This document shows positions 26,557 through 34,024 of a stretch of 64,000 nucleotides of DNA, in pieces. A program made the position numbers and the translations under genes. Position 1 is the first letter of the stretch; each line of letters begins with the position of its first letter. Source of the stretch: Acidobacteriota bacterium (GTDB taxonomy: Bacteria > Acidobacteriota > Vicinamibacteria > Vicinamibacterales > Fen-181); the NCBI GenBank assembly GCA_003170135.1, contig PMZR01000046.1, positions 1 through 64,000 of the forward strand, given 5' to 3'. The notes below the pieces were generated by a model. The model worked only from the letters and a program-made list of their open reading frames with translations, did no database searches and was not told where the DNA came from.

Positions 26557-26617
26557 ACCAGCGGATTCTCCTTCAGTCGTTTCAATGCGTGTGGGCGCAA
26601 AACTGTTCAGGCCCGCG

Positions 26618-27769
26618 CTAGAACGCGATCAACCCGTGCACGTAGAGGCTCTGCGCCGTCGGCGAGTTGATGCCCGTGAACGTGCGCGTGTCCACGTCGA
26701 ACATGAGCGCCGAGCTGACGCTGCCCTGGTGCGGGAACCAGTACGCCAGGCCGAGGATGTCGCGGTGGCGGACTTGCGCCGTCTGGACGGAATCAGGCGT
26801 GAAGCCCTCGTAGCGGAGCAGCGCCTCGAATCCCTTGCCGAACTTCGGCGTCGCCCAGACCGACCAGCCCTTCCCGTGGATGTCCCGGACCGCGGGGACG
26901 GTCGTGGCCGACGTCTGGTCGTAGGCGCTCAGGTAGTCCAGGCCGACGTTGAGGTACTGGTGCTCGAAGGTCGTGTTCAGGACGGCCCGCTTGCGTTCCG
27001 CGTTGACGACGTAATTGTCGGCATCGTAGAAGGCGGTCAGGCGCCAGCCCTTCAGGATCGGACTCATCGGCACCGGCCGGACGGTGAATCGCACCTGCAG
27101 CGCCTTCTGGTCGTTGACCTCGGGCTTGGAGTACCCCTCACCGTTGTAGAAGCCGACGTGGACGTCGCCGTAATTGCCCGGGAACGCCGCGTGGAAGGAC
27201 ACACCCGCGTCCGACGAGGTCAGGAAGCCGGATCCCGACGGGTTCGTCTCGCGTTCGGTGAACGTGGTGCCCTGGAACCGGTAGCGGTAGATCCCTTCCT
27301 CGTAGTCGACGAGCGGCGTCTGCTGGATGCCCAGCCGGACCCAGCTCCCCTTGGGCAGCCAGTCGTCGAGGTTGATCTGCATGAACGCGTACTTGAGACG
27401 AAACGTCAGGCTGCCGTTGAGCGAGCTGCCCGTCCCGGTCTCGCGCGTGATGTCGGGCGTGATGCGGAACGCCACGATGTGCGAGACGTTGCCCGTGATG
27501 TTGATGTAGCTGCGCGACACGTTGAAGGAGCTGGGGTTGATGACGTTGCCGTCGGCATCCTTCGAGGTCGGCTTGTTGACGTAGGTGAAGTCGGTGAAGA
27601 TCGTTGCCCCGACCTTGATGGAGGGCGTGTCGTCGGGCGGCGTGTAACCGGCCGCCGGCGTCACCTGTGCCTGCGCGACCGGCGCGAGCGACAGAGTGAG
27701 GGCGAAGGCCGCCACGAGCGAGAACAGCGGTGCGAGGCGGCGATGCGGTGCGGACAGTTCGGTCTTCAA
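26618..27769 (-). CDS. Outer-membrane porin, probably phosphate-starvation inducible
   Basis: About 383 residues with a signal peptide ending APVAQAQ and a beta-strand pattern through to the C-terminal SLYVHGLIAF, ending in Phe as barrel proteins do. It resembles phosphate-type porins (OprP/OprO class) in size and organisation, but the identity is not certain. The start is taken as the TTG at 27769 because a strong Shine-Dalgarno (GGAAAAGGAG) ends 6 bases before it, while the more upstream ATG lacks one and adds an odd charged leader. It is co-directional with pstS and preceded by Pho-box-like repeats. Confidence 0.75.
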   Translation of the reverse strand: MKTELSAPHRRLAPLFSLVAAFALTLSLAPVAQAQVTPAAGYTPPDDTPSIKVGATIFTDFTYVNKPTSKDADGNVINPSSFNVSRSYINITGNVSHIVAFRITPDITRETGTGSSLNGSLTFRLKYAFMQINLDDWLPKGSWVRLGIQQTPLVDYEEGIYRYRFQGTTFTERETNPSGSGFLTSSDAGVSFHAAFPGNYGDVHVGFYNGEGYSKPEVNDQKALQVRFTVRPVPMSPILKGWRLTAFYDADNYVVNAERKRAVLNTTFEHQYLNVGLDYLSAYDQTSATTVPAVRDIHGKGWSVWATPKFGKGFEALLRYEGFTPDSVQTAQVRHRDILGLAYWFPHQGSVSSALMFDVDTRTFTGINSPTAQSLYVHGLIAF

Positions 27770-27864
27770 CTCAGACTCCTTTTCCTTTCGATGCGGGCGT
27801 TCCACGCGACACGGGTCGGAGCGGGACAGTGACCACGAACGAGGTCAAAGGTTAGTGGAGGGGT

Positions 27865-27902
27865 GTTTCGACCGTCTTTCCGCATTGTTACATCGAGGTT
27901 AA
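27865..27902 (-). promoter_or_regulatory. Putative Pho box for the porin-pstS unit
   Basis: On the minus strand: TTAAC (27902-27898), GTAAC (27891-27887), GAAAG (27880-27876) and GAAAC (27869-27865) at 11-bp steps. It overlaps the divergent box by a few bases. Confidence 0.5.
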
Positions 27903-27936
27903 TTGGCTCGACGCGGCTATTTTACGCAGATTTAAC
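27899..27936 (+). promoter_or_regulatory. Putative Pho box for the first PhoB-like regulator
   Basis: Half-sites TTAAT (27899), GACGC (27910), TTTAC (27921) and TTAAC (27932) at exact 11-bp steps, ending 54 bp before the regulator start. Suggests autoregulation. Confidence 0.5.
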
Positions 27937-27989
27937 CGCCGCGAAATGACGGTGCAACACGGCGGCGCTATCTTCCGGTGCGAGCTGCC

Positions 27990-28703
27990 ATGCCCATCCG
28001 GATTCTGGTCGTCGAGGACGAAGCGGACATCGCGCGCCTCATCAAGCGCACGCTCGAGCGTGCCGGCGACATGCGTGTCGACATCGTCGATCGGGGCGAC
28101 GATGCGCTCGACGCGGTGCTGCCGAACCCGCCGGATCTCATTGTCCTCGACATCAATCTGCCGGCCGTCAACGGCTTCGAGATCTGCCGGCTGCTTCGGG
28201 CGAAGCCGGTCACGGCGAGTGTGCCCGTCATCATGCTCACGGCGCGCGGCGCGGAGAGCGACCGCGTCTCGGGACTCGATCTCGGCGCCGACGACTACAT
28301 CACTAAGCCGTTCAGCGTGCGCGAACTCGCGGCGCGCGTGCGGGCCGTGCTCCGCCGGCGACCGGCGGGCGCGGTGAGTCCGGCTCCGTACCGCAGCGCT
28401 CACCTCGTGGCAGACTTCGATGCGGTGGCCGTGACCGTGGATGGGACCCCGGTGCGCCTCACGCGGACCGAGTTCGAATTGCTGCGCTGCCTGGTGGAAA
28501 GCCGCAACCGGGTGCTGTCCCGCGGGCGTCTGCTCGAGCGCGTCTGGGGCCAGGATGGCACCACCGCAACGCGATCGATCGACGTCCACATCGCGCGACT
28601 GCGCTCGAAACTCTGCGCGGCCGGCGATCAGATCGAGACGCTGGTCGGCCTGGGCTACCGATTCGTGGACCTGCCCGGGACCGACGGCGACGGGCCGGCG
28701 TAG
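27990..28703 (+). CDS. phoB: PhoB/OmpR-family response regulator (first copy)
   Basis: About 237 residues. Receiver domain: acidic pocket VEDEAD, phosphoacceptor Asp in LIVLDINLPAVNG, Thr in MLTARG and Lys in YITKPFS, all intact. C-terminal winged helix with LTRTEFELLRCLVE, the recognition-helix segment TRSIDVHIARLRSKL and the final GLGYRFVD wing. It should bind the 11-bp direct repeats when phosphorylated by PhoR. A GTG at 27978 is an alternative start. The second copy (29973-30662) is a close paralogue. Confidence 0.88.
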   Translation: MPIRILVVEDEADIARLIKRTLERAGDMRVDIVDRGDDALDAVLPNPPDLIVLDINLPAVNGFEICRLLRAKPVTASVPVIMLTARGAESDRVSGLDLGADDYITKPFSVRELAARVRAVLRRRPAGAVSPAPYRSAHLVADFDAVAVTVDGTPVRLTRTEFELLRCLVESRNRVLSRGRLLERVWGQDGTTATRSIDVHIARLRSKLCAAGDQIETLVGLGYRFVDLPGTDGDGPA

Positions 28704-28863
28704 ATCTCCGCTCGCGGCATATGGGCAACTCCGCGAGCAGTTTGAGCGTCTTGCCCCGACCCCGCCTTCTGCGACAGCGTGACCACCGAGACCTCGGGAT
28801 CGTCGAGCAACACCGAGGCAAACGCCTGCTCCACGTTGAGCGAAGCGACGCCGCTGGGCCGCG
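28704..28863 (-). pseudogene. Relic of a PhoH-type ATPase
   Basis: On the minus strand one frame reads LNVEQAFASVLLDDPEVSVV then TLSQKAGSG, the segment just before the P-loop of PhoH proteins. After a frameshift the next frame supplies GKTLKLLAELPICRERRS, rebuilding a GxxGxGKT P-loop. The fragment is about 50 codons, with no start and no remaining downstream domains. PhoH is a classic phosphate-starvation ATPase in E. coli. It fills the gap between the regulator gene and arsC. Confidence 0.55.
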
Positions 28864-29373
28864 CTATTGGTTCTGGTCGCGCAGCCGGCCGATGCCGTCC
28901 AGTTCGCGCCTGAGCGCCATCGCGTCGAGCTTGGCAAGCGGGAGGCTGAGGAACAACGTGATGCGCCTGTGAAGCAGCGAGAAGGTCAGCAGGAAGGCGC
29001 GGCGCTTCTCCTCGTCGCTGCCGGTCACCGCGGCGGGATCCTCGATGCCCCAGTGGGCCGTCATCGGCTGGCCGGGCCAGACGGGACAGGTCTCACCCGC
29101 CGCCTTGTCGCACACGGTGAACACGAAGTCGAGGTGCGCCGCACCCGGCGCGGCGAATTCGTCCCAGTTCTTGCTGCGCAGGCCGTCGATGGGAATTCCG
29201 GCGTGCTGCAGTTGTTCGATCGCCAGCGGATGGACCTGCCCGGAGGGATGGCTGCCCGCACTGAACGCGCGAAAATGCCCTTTGCCGAGTTGGTTGAGGA
29301 TGGCCTCGGCCATGACGCTGCGGGCCGAATTACCGGTACACAGGAACAGGACGTTGTAGGTGCGGTCGGGCAC
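28864..29373 (-). CDS. arsC: Arsenate reductase / low-molecular-weight protein tyrosine phosphatase family
   Basis: A 169-residue LMW-PTP-fold enzyme of the thioredoxin-type ArsC branch. The catalytic loop VLFLCTGNSARS has the C-X5-R motif, and the general-acid region is AHWGIEDPAAVTGSDEE. It could reduce arsenate taken up by the Pst systems, or dephosphorylate proteins. The GTG start at 29373 is chosen because GGGAGG precedes it by about 6 bases. It provides the intact comparison for the degenerate phosphatase domain fused to the second PhoU. Possible Pho-type half-sites lie upstream. Confidence 0.85.
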   Translation of the reverse strand: MPDRTYNVLFLCTGNSARSVMAEAILNQLGKGHFRAFSAGSHPSGQVHPLAIEQLQHAGIPIDGLRSKNWDEFAAPGAAHLDFVFTVCDKAAGETCPVWPGQPMTAHWGIEDPAAVTGSDEEKRRAFLLTFSLLHRRITLFLSLPLAKLDAMALRRELDGIGRLRDQNQ

Positions 29374-29449
29374 GATAACCTCCCGATGGCCACAGCATGT
29401 TGGAGATATCACCGCGTGCAGCTCCCCGGGGCCAGTATGCACGGGGTGT

Positions 29450-29476
29450 GTTGCGAGCGCGTTTCGTTCTCGTGAC
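29450..29476 (-). promoter_or_regulatory. Possible Pho box for arsC (weak)
   Basis: On the minus strand GTCAC (29476-29472), GAAAC (29465-29461) and GCAAC (29454-29450) at 11-bp steps, 77 bp before arsC. Weaker than the others because no TTAAC/GTAAC copy is present. Confidence 0.3.
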
Positions 29477-29495
29477 GAAGGACGGAGGATGCGCC

Positions 29496-29533
29496 GCTAC
29501 ACAGAATTAACACTGCCGACACCGCTTCGACAC
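29496..29533 (+). promoter_or_regulatory. Putative Pho box for the small-protein/phoB2 unit
   Basis: Half-sites GCTAC (29496), TTAAC (29507), GACAC (29518) and GACAC (29529) at exact 11-bp steps, ending 33 bp before the small gene at 29567. Confidence 0.5.
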
Positions 29534-29566
29534 ACCGTGCCCTTATGCTCCACGCTGGAGTGATTC

Positions 29567-29863
29567 ATGAGAGGCGTTCCCATCCGCCAGGCCGTCCAGT
29601 CGATTCGCGACGGGTATCTGCAGCTGCCGGGTCTCAGTCTCACCTGCGAACAGGTGCAACAGCTCCACGCCCTGGACAGCCTCACCTGTGAAGCGGTGCT
29701 TGCCGCGCTGGTCGACGCGCAGTTTCTGGCCTTGACGCTGGGTGGCCACTACGTTCGCCGCGCCGCGCTCGCGCGGCGGGGCCCGCGCGCGCCATCAGCC
29801 CAGCCGTCGGGCACGGTCCCGTCCGGCCGCGTCGCAGGCCGACGCGCCGCCGACCGGTCGTAA
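29567..29863 (+). CDS. Small uncharacterised protein, paralogue A (98 residues)
   Basis: The first about 63 residues match the neighbouring 69-residue protein: both carry an I-x6-I-x3-Y-x3-PGL-x-LT-x-EQ core, then a helix ending AAL/EAL and a final FL...T..G.YVR strand. This suggests a compact helical/winged-helix domain, possibly DNA-binding; the family is not recognised. The C-terminal about 35 residues are Arg/Ala/Pro-rich and look non-conserved. GGAG lies 6 bases before the ATG. It lies between two Pho-box-like sites and precedes the second PhoB-like regulator, so it is probably induced under phosphate starvation. Confidence 0.6.
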   Translation: MRGVPIRQAVQSIRDGYLQLPGLSLTCEQVQQLHALDSLTCEAVLAALVDAQFLALTLGGHYVRRAALARRGPRAPSAQPSGTVPSGRVAGRRAADRS

Positions 29864-29875
29864 CCGCGAATTAAC
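29860..29875 (+). promoter_or_regulatory. Two-repeat Pho-box-like site before the second PhoB-like regulator
   Basis: GTAAC (29860) and TTAAC (29871) are 11 bp apart; the first copy overlaps the stop codon of the small gene. Only two half-sites are clear. Confidence 0.4.
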
Positions 29876-29972
29876 CCCCTCGTCGTTCCAACGAAACAAC
29901 GCCAGCGTACGCTCGGCACAGGCACATGCGCGCGGGCGACATCCCTCGGACCCGCCAGGTGCGGAGGGCCGG

Positions 29973-30662
29973 GTGCGAATAAGCGTGTTGGTCGCCGAGG
30001 ACGAACCCGACATCGCCCTGCTGGTGAAGCACGCACTCGAGCGGGCTGGCGACGCCCGCGTGAAAATTGCCAGCAGCGGCGACGCGGCAGTTCGAGCGGC
30101 GCTGGAGGAGGCGATCGACCTCGTCATCCTCGACATCAACCTGCCCGTGTTGAACGGGTTCGAGGTGTGCCGGATCCTGCGGCAACGCCCGGCCACCTCG
30201 CGACTGCCGATCATCATGCTCACGGCGCGGACCGGCGAAGTCGATCGCGTGCGCGGATTGGAGCTCGGGGCCGACGATTACGTCACCAAGCCGTTCAGCC
30301 CGCGCGAACTGGCCGCCCGCGTGCGCGCGGTCCTGCGGCGAGGAGGAAGCGGCCTGTCCGGGGACGTCTACACGAGCGCCCACCTCTCGGTTGATTTCGC
30401 GGCAATCGCCGTCACCGTCGACAACGTGCCGGTTCGCCTCACGAGGCGCGAATTCGAACTGCTGGCCTGCCTGCTGCGACACCGCAACCGGGTCCTGTCG
30501 CGGGTTCGCCTGCTGGAGCGCGTGTGGGGCGGCGATCAGACGATCGACGCCCGGGCGATCGATGTGCACGTCGGCCGGCTGCGGGCCAAGTTGGGGCTGG
30601 CCGGAACGCAGGTGGAAACCGTCATTGGCTTTGGGTATCGCTTCATCGACGACGTCGCATGA
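29973..30662 (+). CDS. PhoB/OmpR-family response regulator (second copy)
   Basis: A 229-residue close paralogue of the regulator at 27990. The receiver is intact (VAEDEPD, LVILDINLPVLNG, MLTARTG, YVTKPFS). The winged helix reads LTRREFELLACLL, ARAIDVHVGRLRAKL and GFGYRFIDD. The GTG at 29973 is chosen over the longer frame because it starts the first receiver strand and has GGAGGG just upstream. The recognition helices of the two copies are nearly the same (SIDVHIARLRSK versus AIDVHVGRLRAK), so they probably read the same boxes. It is flanked by two small paralogous genes. Confidence 0.88.
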   Translation: MRISVLVAEDEPDIALLVKHALERAGDARVKIASSGDAAVRAALEEAIDLVILDINLPVLNGFEVCRILRQRPATSRLPIIMLTARTGEVDRVRGLELGADDYVTKPFSPRELAARVRAVLRRGGSGLSGDVYTSAHLSVDFAAIAVTVDNVPVRLTRREFELLACLLRHRNRVLSRVRLLERVWGGDQTIDARAIDVHVGRLRAKLGLAGTQVETVIGFGYRFIDDVA

Positions 30663-30687
30663 GAGGTCACCGCAGGAGGTTACCAGC

Positions 30688-30897
30688 ATGGACCAGACAT
30701 CGATTGCCCGCACCGCGCAACGCATCCAGGGCGAATATCGCGAAATGCCCGGCCTGTGCCTGACGCCCGAACAGGCCCGCCGCCTGTGGGACCTCGACGA
30801 GACCGCCTGCGCGGCGATTCTCGAGGCGCTCGTCGCTCAGCAATTCCTCAGGAGAACGACCCGGGGCAGCTACGTCCGCGGCGACAACGCGGCGTAG
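30688..30897 (+). CDS. Small uncharacterised protein, paralogue B (69 residues)
   Basis: A compact helical protein with EYREMPGLCLTPEQARRLW in the centre and a GSYVRGDN end. It is paralogous to the protein at 29567 but lacks its basic tail. It has a strong Shine-Dalgarno, AGGAGG, 8 bases before the ATG, and lies 25 bp after the second regulator, so it is probably co-transcribed with it. The fold looks like a small helix-turn-helix or winged helix; partner and target are unknown. A four-repeat Pho box begins 15 bp after its stop. Confidence 0.65.
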   Translation: MDQTSIARTAQRIQGEYREMPGLCLTPEQARRLWDLDETACAAILEALVAQQFLRRTTRGSYVRGDNAA

Positions 30898-30911
30898 AGC
30901 CCGGAACCCAC

Positions 30912-30949
30912 GTAACCCAGATTTCACACAGCCGAAACACGGACGTAAC
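30912..30949 (+). promoter_or_regulatory. Putative Pho box for the second Pst operon
   Basis: Half-sites GTAAC (30912), TTCAC (30923), GAAAC (30934) and GTAAC (30945) at exact 11-bp steps, followed by a possible -10 TACCCT about 11 bp later. It drives the PhoU-fusion operon (31082-36478). Confidence 0.6.
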
Positions 30950-31081
30950 GTCCCGCCGCTACCCTTTCCGGCCAGTGTCGTCGCCCGGTCTGCACATGTC
31001 TGCGCGCTGACGGGCACGTCGCCGTTCGCCGACGCGTTGGTTGCCTCGAGCCGCGCGTTCGCCGACGCGCAACAGGACGGT

Positions 31082-32227
31082 ATGCCGCCCGACTCACTCC
31101 CGCCCACGCCGCATCTCGAAGCGCATCTGCAGCACGACATCGATTTGATCAGGACGAAGCTGGTGGAGATGGCGCTCGTGGACGAGCAGGCGCTGAAGCG
31201 CGCGTGCCAGGCCCTGCTGACCGGCGATCGTCAGCTCGCCTACTCGGTCATCCTCCGCGATCAGGACGTCGACACGCTGGACTCGGAGATCGACGGCCTG
31301 TGCCTGCAATTCCTCGTCCGACACCAGCCGGCCGCGGGGCACCTGCGCTTCGTCTACTCCGCGGCGAAGGTCGTCAGCGACCTGGAGCGGATCGGCGATT
31401 ATGCCGAGAGCATCGCGCGTCAGCTGTTGATGGTGAGCTCGCTGTCTCTCGACGTCCCCGCCGACTCGTTCACCGAGATCGCGAGCCTGGCGATTCCGAT
31501 GGTCCACCACGCCGTGCGCGCCTTCGTGGACAAGGACCCGGATCTCGCCCGGGTGACGATGGCCAGTGAACCGCAGGTGAACCGCGTGCGGGACCGGGTG
31601 ACCGCGGAGTTGATGGAACGCGGCGAGCAGGGGCGGCTCCCCCTCGAGGCGCTGCCGCCACTCATCAACGTCGCCCGCCGCCTCGAGCGCGTGTCGGATC
31701 AGGCCACGAACATCTGCGAGGAGGCGCTCTACTTCGCCACCGGTGTCTATTCACGGCACTTGCCCCGCAAGGGCTTCCGGGTGCTGTTCGTGGACGAGAC
31801 CAACGGCTGCCTCAGCCTGATGGCCGAGGAGATCGCGTGCCGGCTCGGAGCGCCGCGGTTCGCCTTTGCCAGCGCCGGCCTCACGCCCGGATCGATCGAC
31901 GCCGGCACGGTCCGGTTCCTCGCCACGAAAGGCATCGACGTGTCGCAGCGCATGCCCACATCGACCGCGGATATCCCGCGGTTCGACCAGCTGCAAGTCA
32001 TCGTGGCGCTGTCGAAGCAGGCGCAGGCGGCGTCGCAAAAGCCGTTCAAGGCGCTTGCGTTCGACTGGCTGGTTCCCGATCCCTCGAAGGCGCGCGGCAC
32101 CGACGAAGAGGTGGCCGCGGCCTACGAACAGGCGTTCGAATCGCTCACGCACCACGTTCGCGACCTGGTGCAGGCAATTCTCGGCAACGACGAGCATCTT
32201 TCAAGCGGAAGGACCCATGCTGTCTGA
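31082..32227 (+). CDS. PhoU fused to a catalytically degenerate LMW-phosphatase/ArsC-like domain
   Basis: A 381-residue fusion. Residues about 10-225 are two PhoU repeats with acidic motifs VVSDLERIGDYAESIA and VARRLERVSDQATNICEE. Residues about 230-375 align with LMW-PTP/ArsC proteins: GFRVLFVDETNGCLSLMAEE corresponds to the catalytic loop, but the nucleophilic Cys is Asp238 and the loop Arg is Leu244. The later WLVPDP segment keeps the general-acid Asp. The domain therefore cannot use the cysteinyl-phosphate mechanism and may instead bind phosphate, arsenate or a protein partner. ATG at 31082 preferred; TTG at 31037 is possible. It overlaps pstS2 by 11 bp and heads the second Pst operon. 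Confidence 0.85.
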   Translation: MPPDSLPPTPHLEAHLQHDIDLIRTKLVEMALVDEQALKRACQALLTGDRQLAYSVILRDQDVDTLDSEIDGLCLQFLVRHQPAAGHLRFVYSAAKVVSDLERIGDYAESIARQLLMVSSLSLDVPADSFTEIASLAIPMVHHAVRAFVDKDPDLARVTMASEPQVNRVRDRVTAELMERGEQGRLPLEALPPLINVARRLERVSDQATNICEEALYFATGVYSRHLPRKGFRVLFVDETNGCLSLMAEEIACRLGAPRFAFASAGLTPGSIDAGTVRFLATKGIDVSQRMPTSTADIPRFDQLQVIVALSKQAQAASQKPFKALAFDWLVPDPSKARGTDEEVAAAYEQAFESLTHHVRDLVQAILGNDEHLSSGRTHAV

Positions 32228-33116
32228 TTCCCGACCGGCCTTCGTCCTGGTGGTCAGCCTCGTCGCGTCCCTGTCAGCCGGGTGCTCGCGCTCGACGGAG
32301 CCCGAGAAGACCATCATCCAGAACACCGGGTCCGACACCATGGTGAACCTTGCCCAGGCGTGGGCCGAGGAGTACGCGAAGGTGGACCCGGCCGTGTCGG
32401 TCGAGGTGTCCGGGGGCGGGTCGGGCACCGGCATCGCGGCGCTGATCAACGGCACGGTGGACATCGCCAACTGCAGCCGGCGGTTCGAGCCGGGCGAAAT
32501 CGACCAGGCGAAGAAGAAACACGGCGGCATCGAACCGCGCGAGTTCATGGTCGGCTACGACGCCTTGTCGGTGTACGTGAACAAGGGCAATCCGCTGGAG
32601 CAGATCACGCTGGAGCAGCTGGCCGACATCTACGGCGAGGGCGGCAAGGTGACGAAGTGGTCGGACATCGGCGTCACGATGCCCCCCGGCGCCGACGAGA
32701 TCATCCGCGTCAGCCGGCAGTCGAACTCGGGGACGTACGCCTACTTCCGCGAGGCGATCCTCGGCAAGGGCCGCGACTTCAAGCTCGGATCGCGCGACAT
32801 GCAGGGGTCCAAGGACGTCGTGGAACTCGTATCCCGGACGCCGGGGGCGATCGGGTACAGCGGCATGGGCTACCGCACGCCCGACGTGAAGATGCTGCGC
32901 GTCGCGAAGAAGGCGGGCGACACGGCCTACGCGGCCACCGTCGAGAACACGCTGAGCCACGTATACCCGATCGCCCGGCCGCTCTTCATGTACACGCTCG
33001 GCGAGCCGACCGGCGCGGTGAAGAAATACATGCAGTGGGTCCACTCGGACGCGGGCCAGAAGATCGTGACAGAGAGCGGCTACGTGCCGCTGCCGGCCAA
33101 CCCGGCCGCAAGGTAG
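32217..33116 (+). CDS. Phosphate-binding lipoprotein PstS (second copy)
   Basis: A 299-residue PstS-family protein with a lipobox LSAGC (Cys near residue 22), so it is a membrane-anchored lipoprotein, unlike the soluble first copy. Ligand regions: TGSDTMVNLAQAWAEEY, SGGGSGTGIAALING, DIANCSR and RQSNSGTYAYFRE. These match high-affinity phosphate binders. ATG at 32217 with AAGGA upstream; the start lies inside the end of the PhoU-fusion gene. It probably feeds PstC2A2. Confidence 0.9.
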   Translation: MLSDSRPAFVLVVSLVASLSAGCSRSTEPEKTIIQNTGSDTMVNLAQAWAEEYAKVDPAVSVEVSGGGSGTGIAALINGTVDIANCSRRFEPGEIDQAKKKHGGIEPREFMVGYDALSVYVNKGNPLEQITLEQLADIYGEGGKVTKWSDIGVTMPPGADEIIRVSRQSNSGTYAYFREAILGKGRDFKLGSRDMQGSKDVVELVSRTPGAIGYSGMGYRTPDVKMLRVAKKAGDTAYAATVENTLSHVYPIARPLFMYTLGEPTGAVKKYMQWVHSDAGQKIVTESGYVPLPANPAAR

Positions 33117-33130
33117 CCGGCGCATCATCC

Positions 33131-34024
33131 ATGATGACCAGACGGCGCTCGGAAATCGTCGCCGAGAGGGCGATCGAGATGGTGATCCGCCTGTGCGGGG
33201 TGAGCGCGATCGTCTTCGTGTTCGGCATCTTCTTCTTCGTCTTCAGGGAAGGCGCGGGCTTCCTGTTTCACGGCCTCAGCCTCCGCCAGTTCTTCGGCAG
33301 CATCGAGTGGTACCCCACCTCCGAGAGCCACGTGCGCTACGGCGTGCTCGCCCTCATCGCCGGCAGCGCCAGTGTCACGGTGCTCGCCATGGCCATCGCC
33401 GTGCCGTTCGGCATCGGCGCCGCGATCTTCATCTCCGAGTTCTGCCGACCGCGGCTGCGGGAGACGCTGAAGGTCACGATCGAGCTGCTGGCCGCCATCC
33501 CGTCGGTCGTGTGGGGCTTCATCGGGCTGACGGTGATGAATCCCCTCATCATCCGGTTGTTTCACGTGCCGATCGGACTCAACGTCCTCAACGGCGGCCT
33601 CATCCTGGCCCTGATGAGCGTCCCGGTGATCGTCTCGATCGGGGAAGACGCGCTCAAAGCCGTGCCCGACTCCTATCGCGAGGCAGCACTCGCGCTGGGC
33701 GTCACCAGGTGGCAGATGGTCTACCGCGTGCTGGTGCCGGCCGCGAAGAACGGGCTGCTCGCGGCCGCCCTGCTCGGCGTCGGTCGGGCGGTCGGCGAGA
33801 CGATGGCGGTGCTGATGGCGACGGGGCACGCGGTGAAGATCCCCACCAGCGTGATGGACTCGGTGCGCACGTTGACCGCCACGATTGCGGCCGAACTGGG
33901 CGAGACGGCGGTCGGCTCCGACCACTACCAGGTGCTGTTCATCATCGGCATCCTGCTCTTCTCGATCACGTTTGTCGTCAACCTCGTCGCCGACCTCGCG
34001 GTCCGGGGAATCAGGGCCCGATGA
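33131..34024 (+). CDS. Phosphate ABC transporter permease PstC (second copy)
   Basis: A 297-residue permease with six predicted helices. The EAA loop SYREAALALGVTRWQMVYRV and GVGRAVGETMAVLMATGHA are canonical for PstC. It is followed without gap by pstA2 (ATGA overlap). It differs clearly from the first PstC in its N-terminal half, so the two operons are not a recent duplication. Confidence 0.92.
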   Translation: MMTRRRSEIVAERAIEMVIRLCGVSAIVFVFGIFFFVFREGAGFLFHGLSLRQFFGSIEWYPTSESHVRYGVLALIAGSASVTVLAMAIAVPFGIGAAIFISEFCRPRLRETLKVTIELLAAIPSVVWGFIGLTVMNPLIIRLFHVPIGLNVLNGGLILALMSVPVIVSIGEDALKAVPDSYREAALALGVTRWQMVYRVLVPAAKNGLLAAALLGVGRAVGETMAVLMATGHAVKIPTSVMDSVRTLTATIAAELGETAVGSDHYQVLFIIGILLFSITFVVNLVADLAVRGIRAR

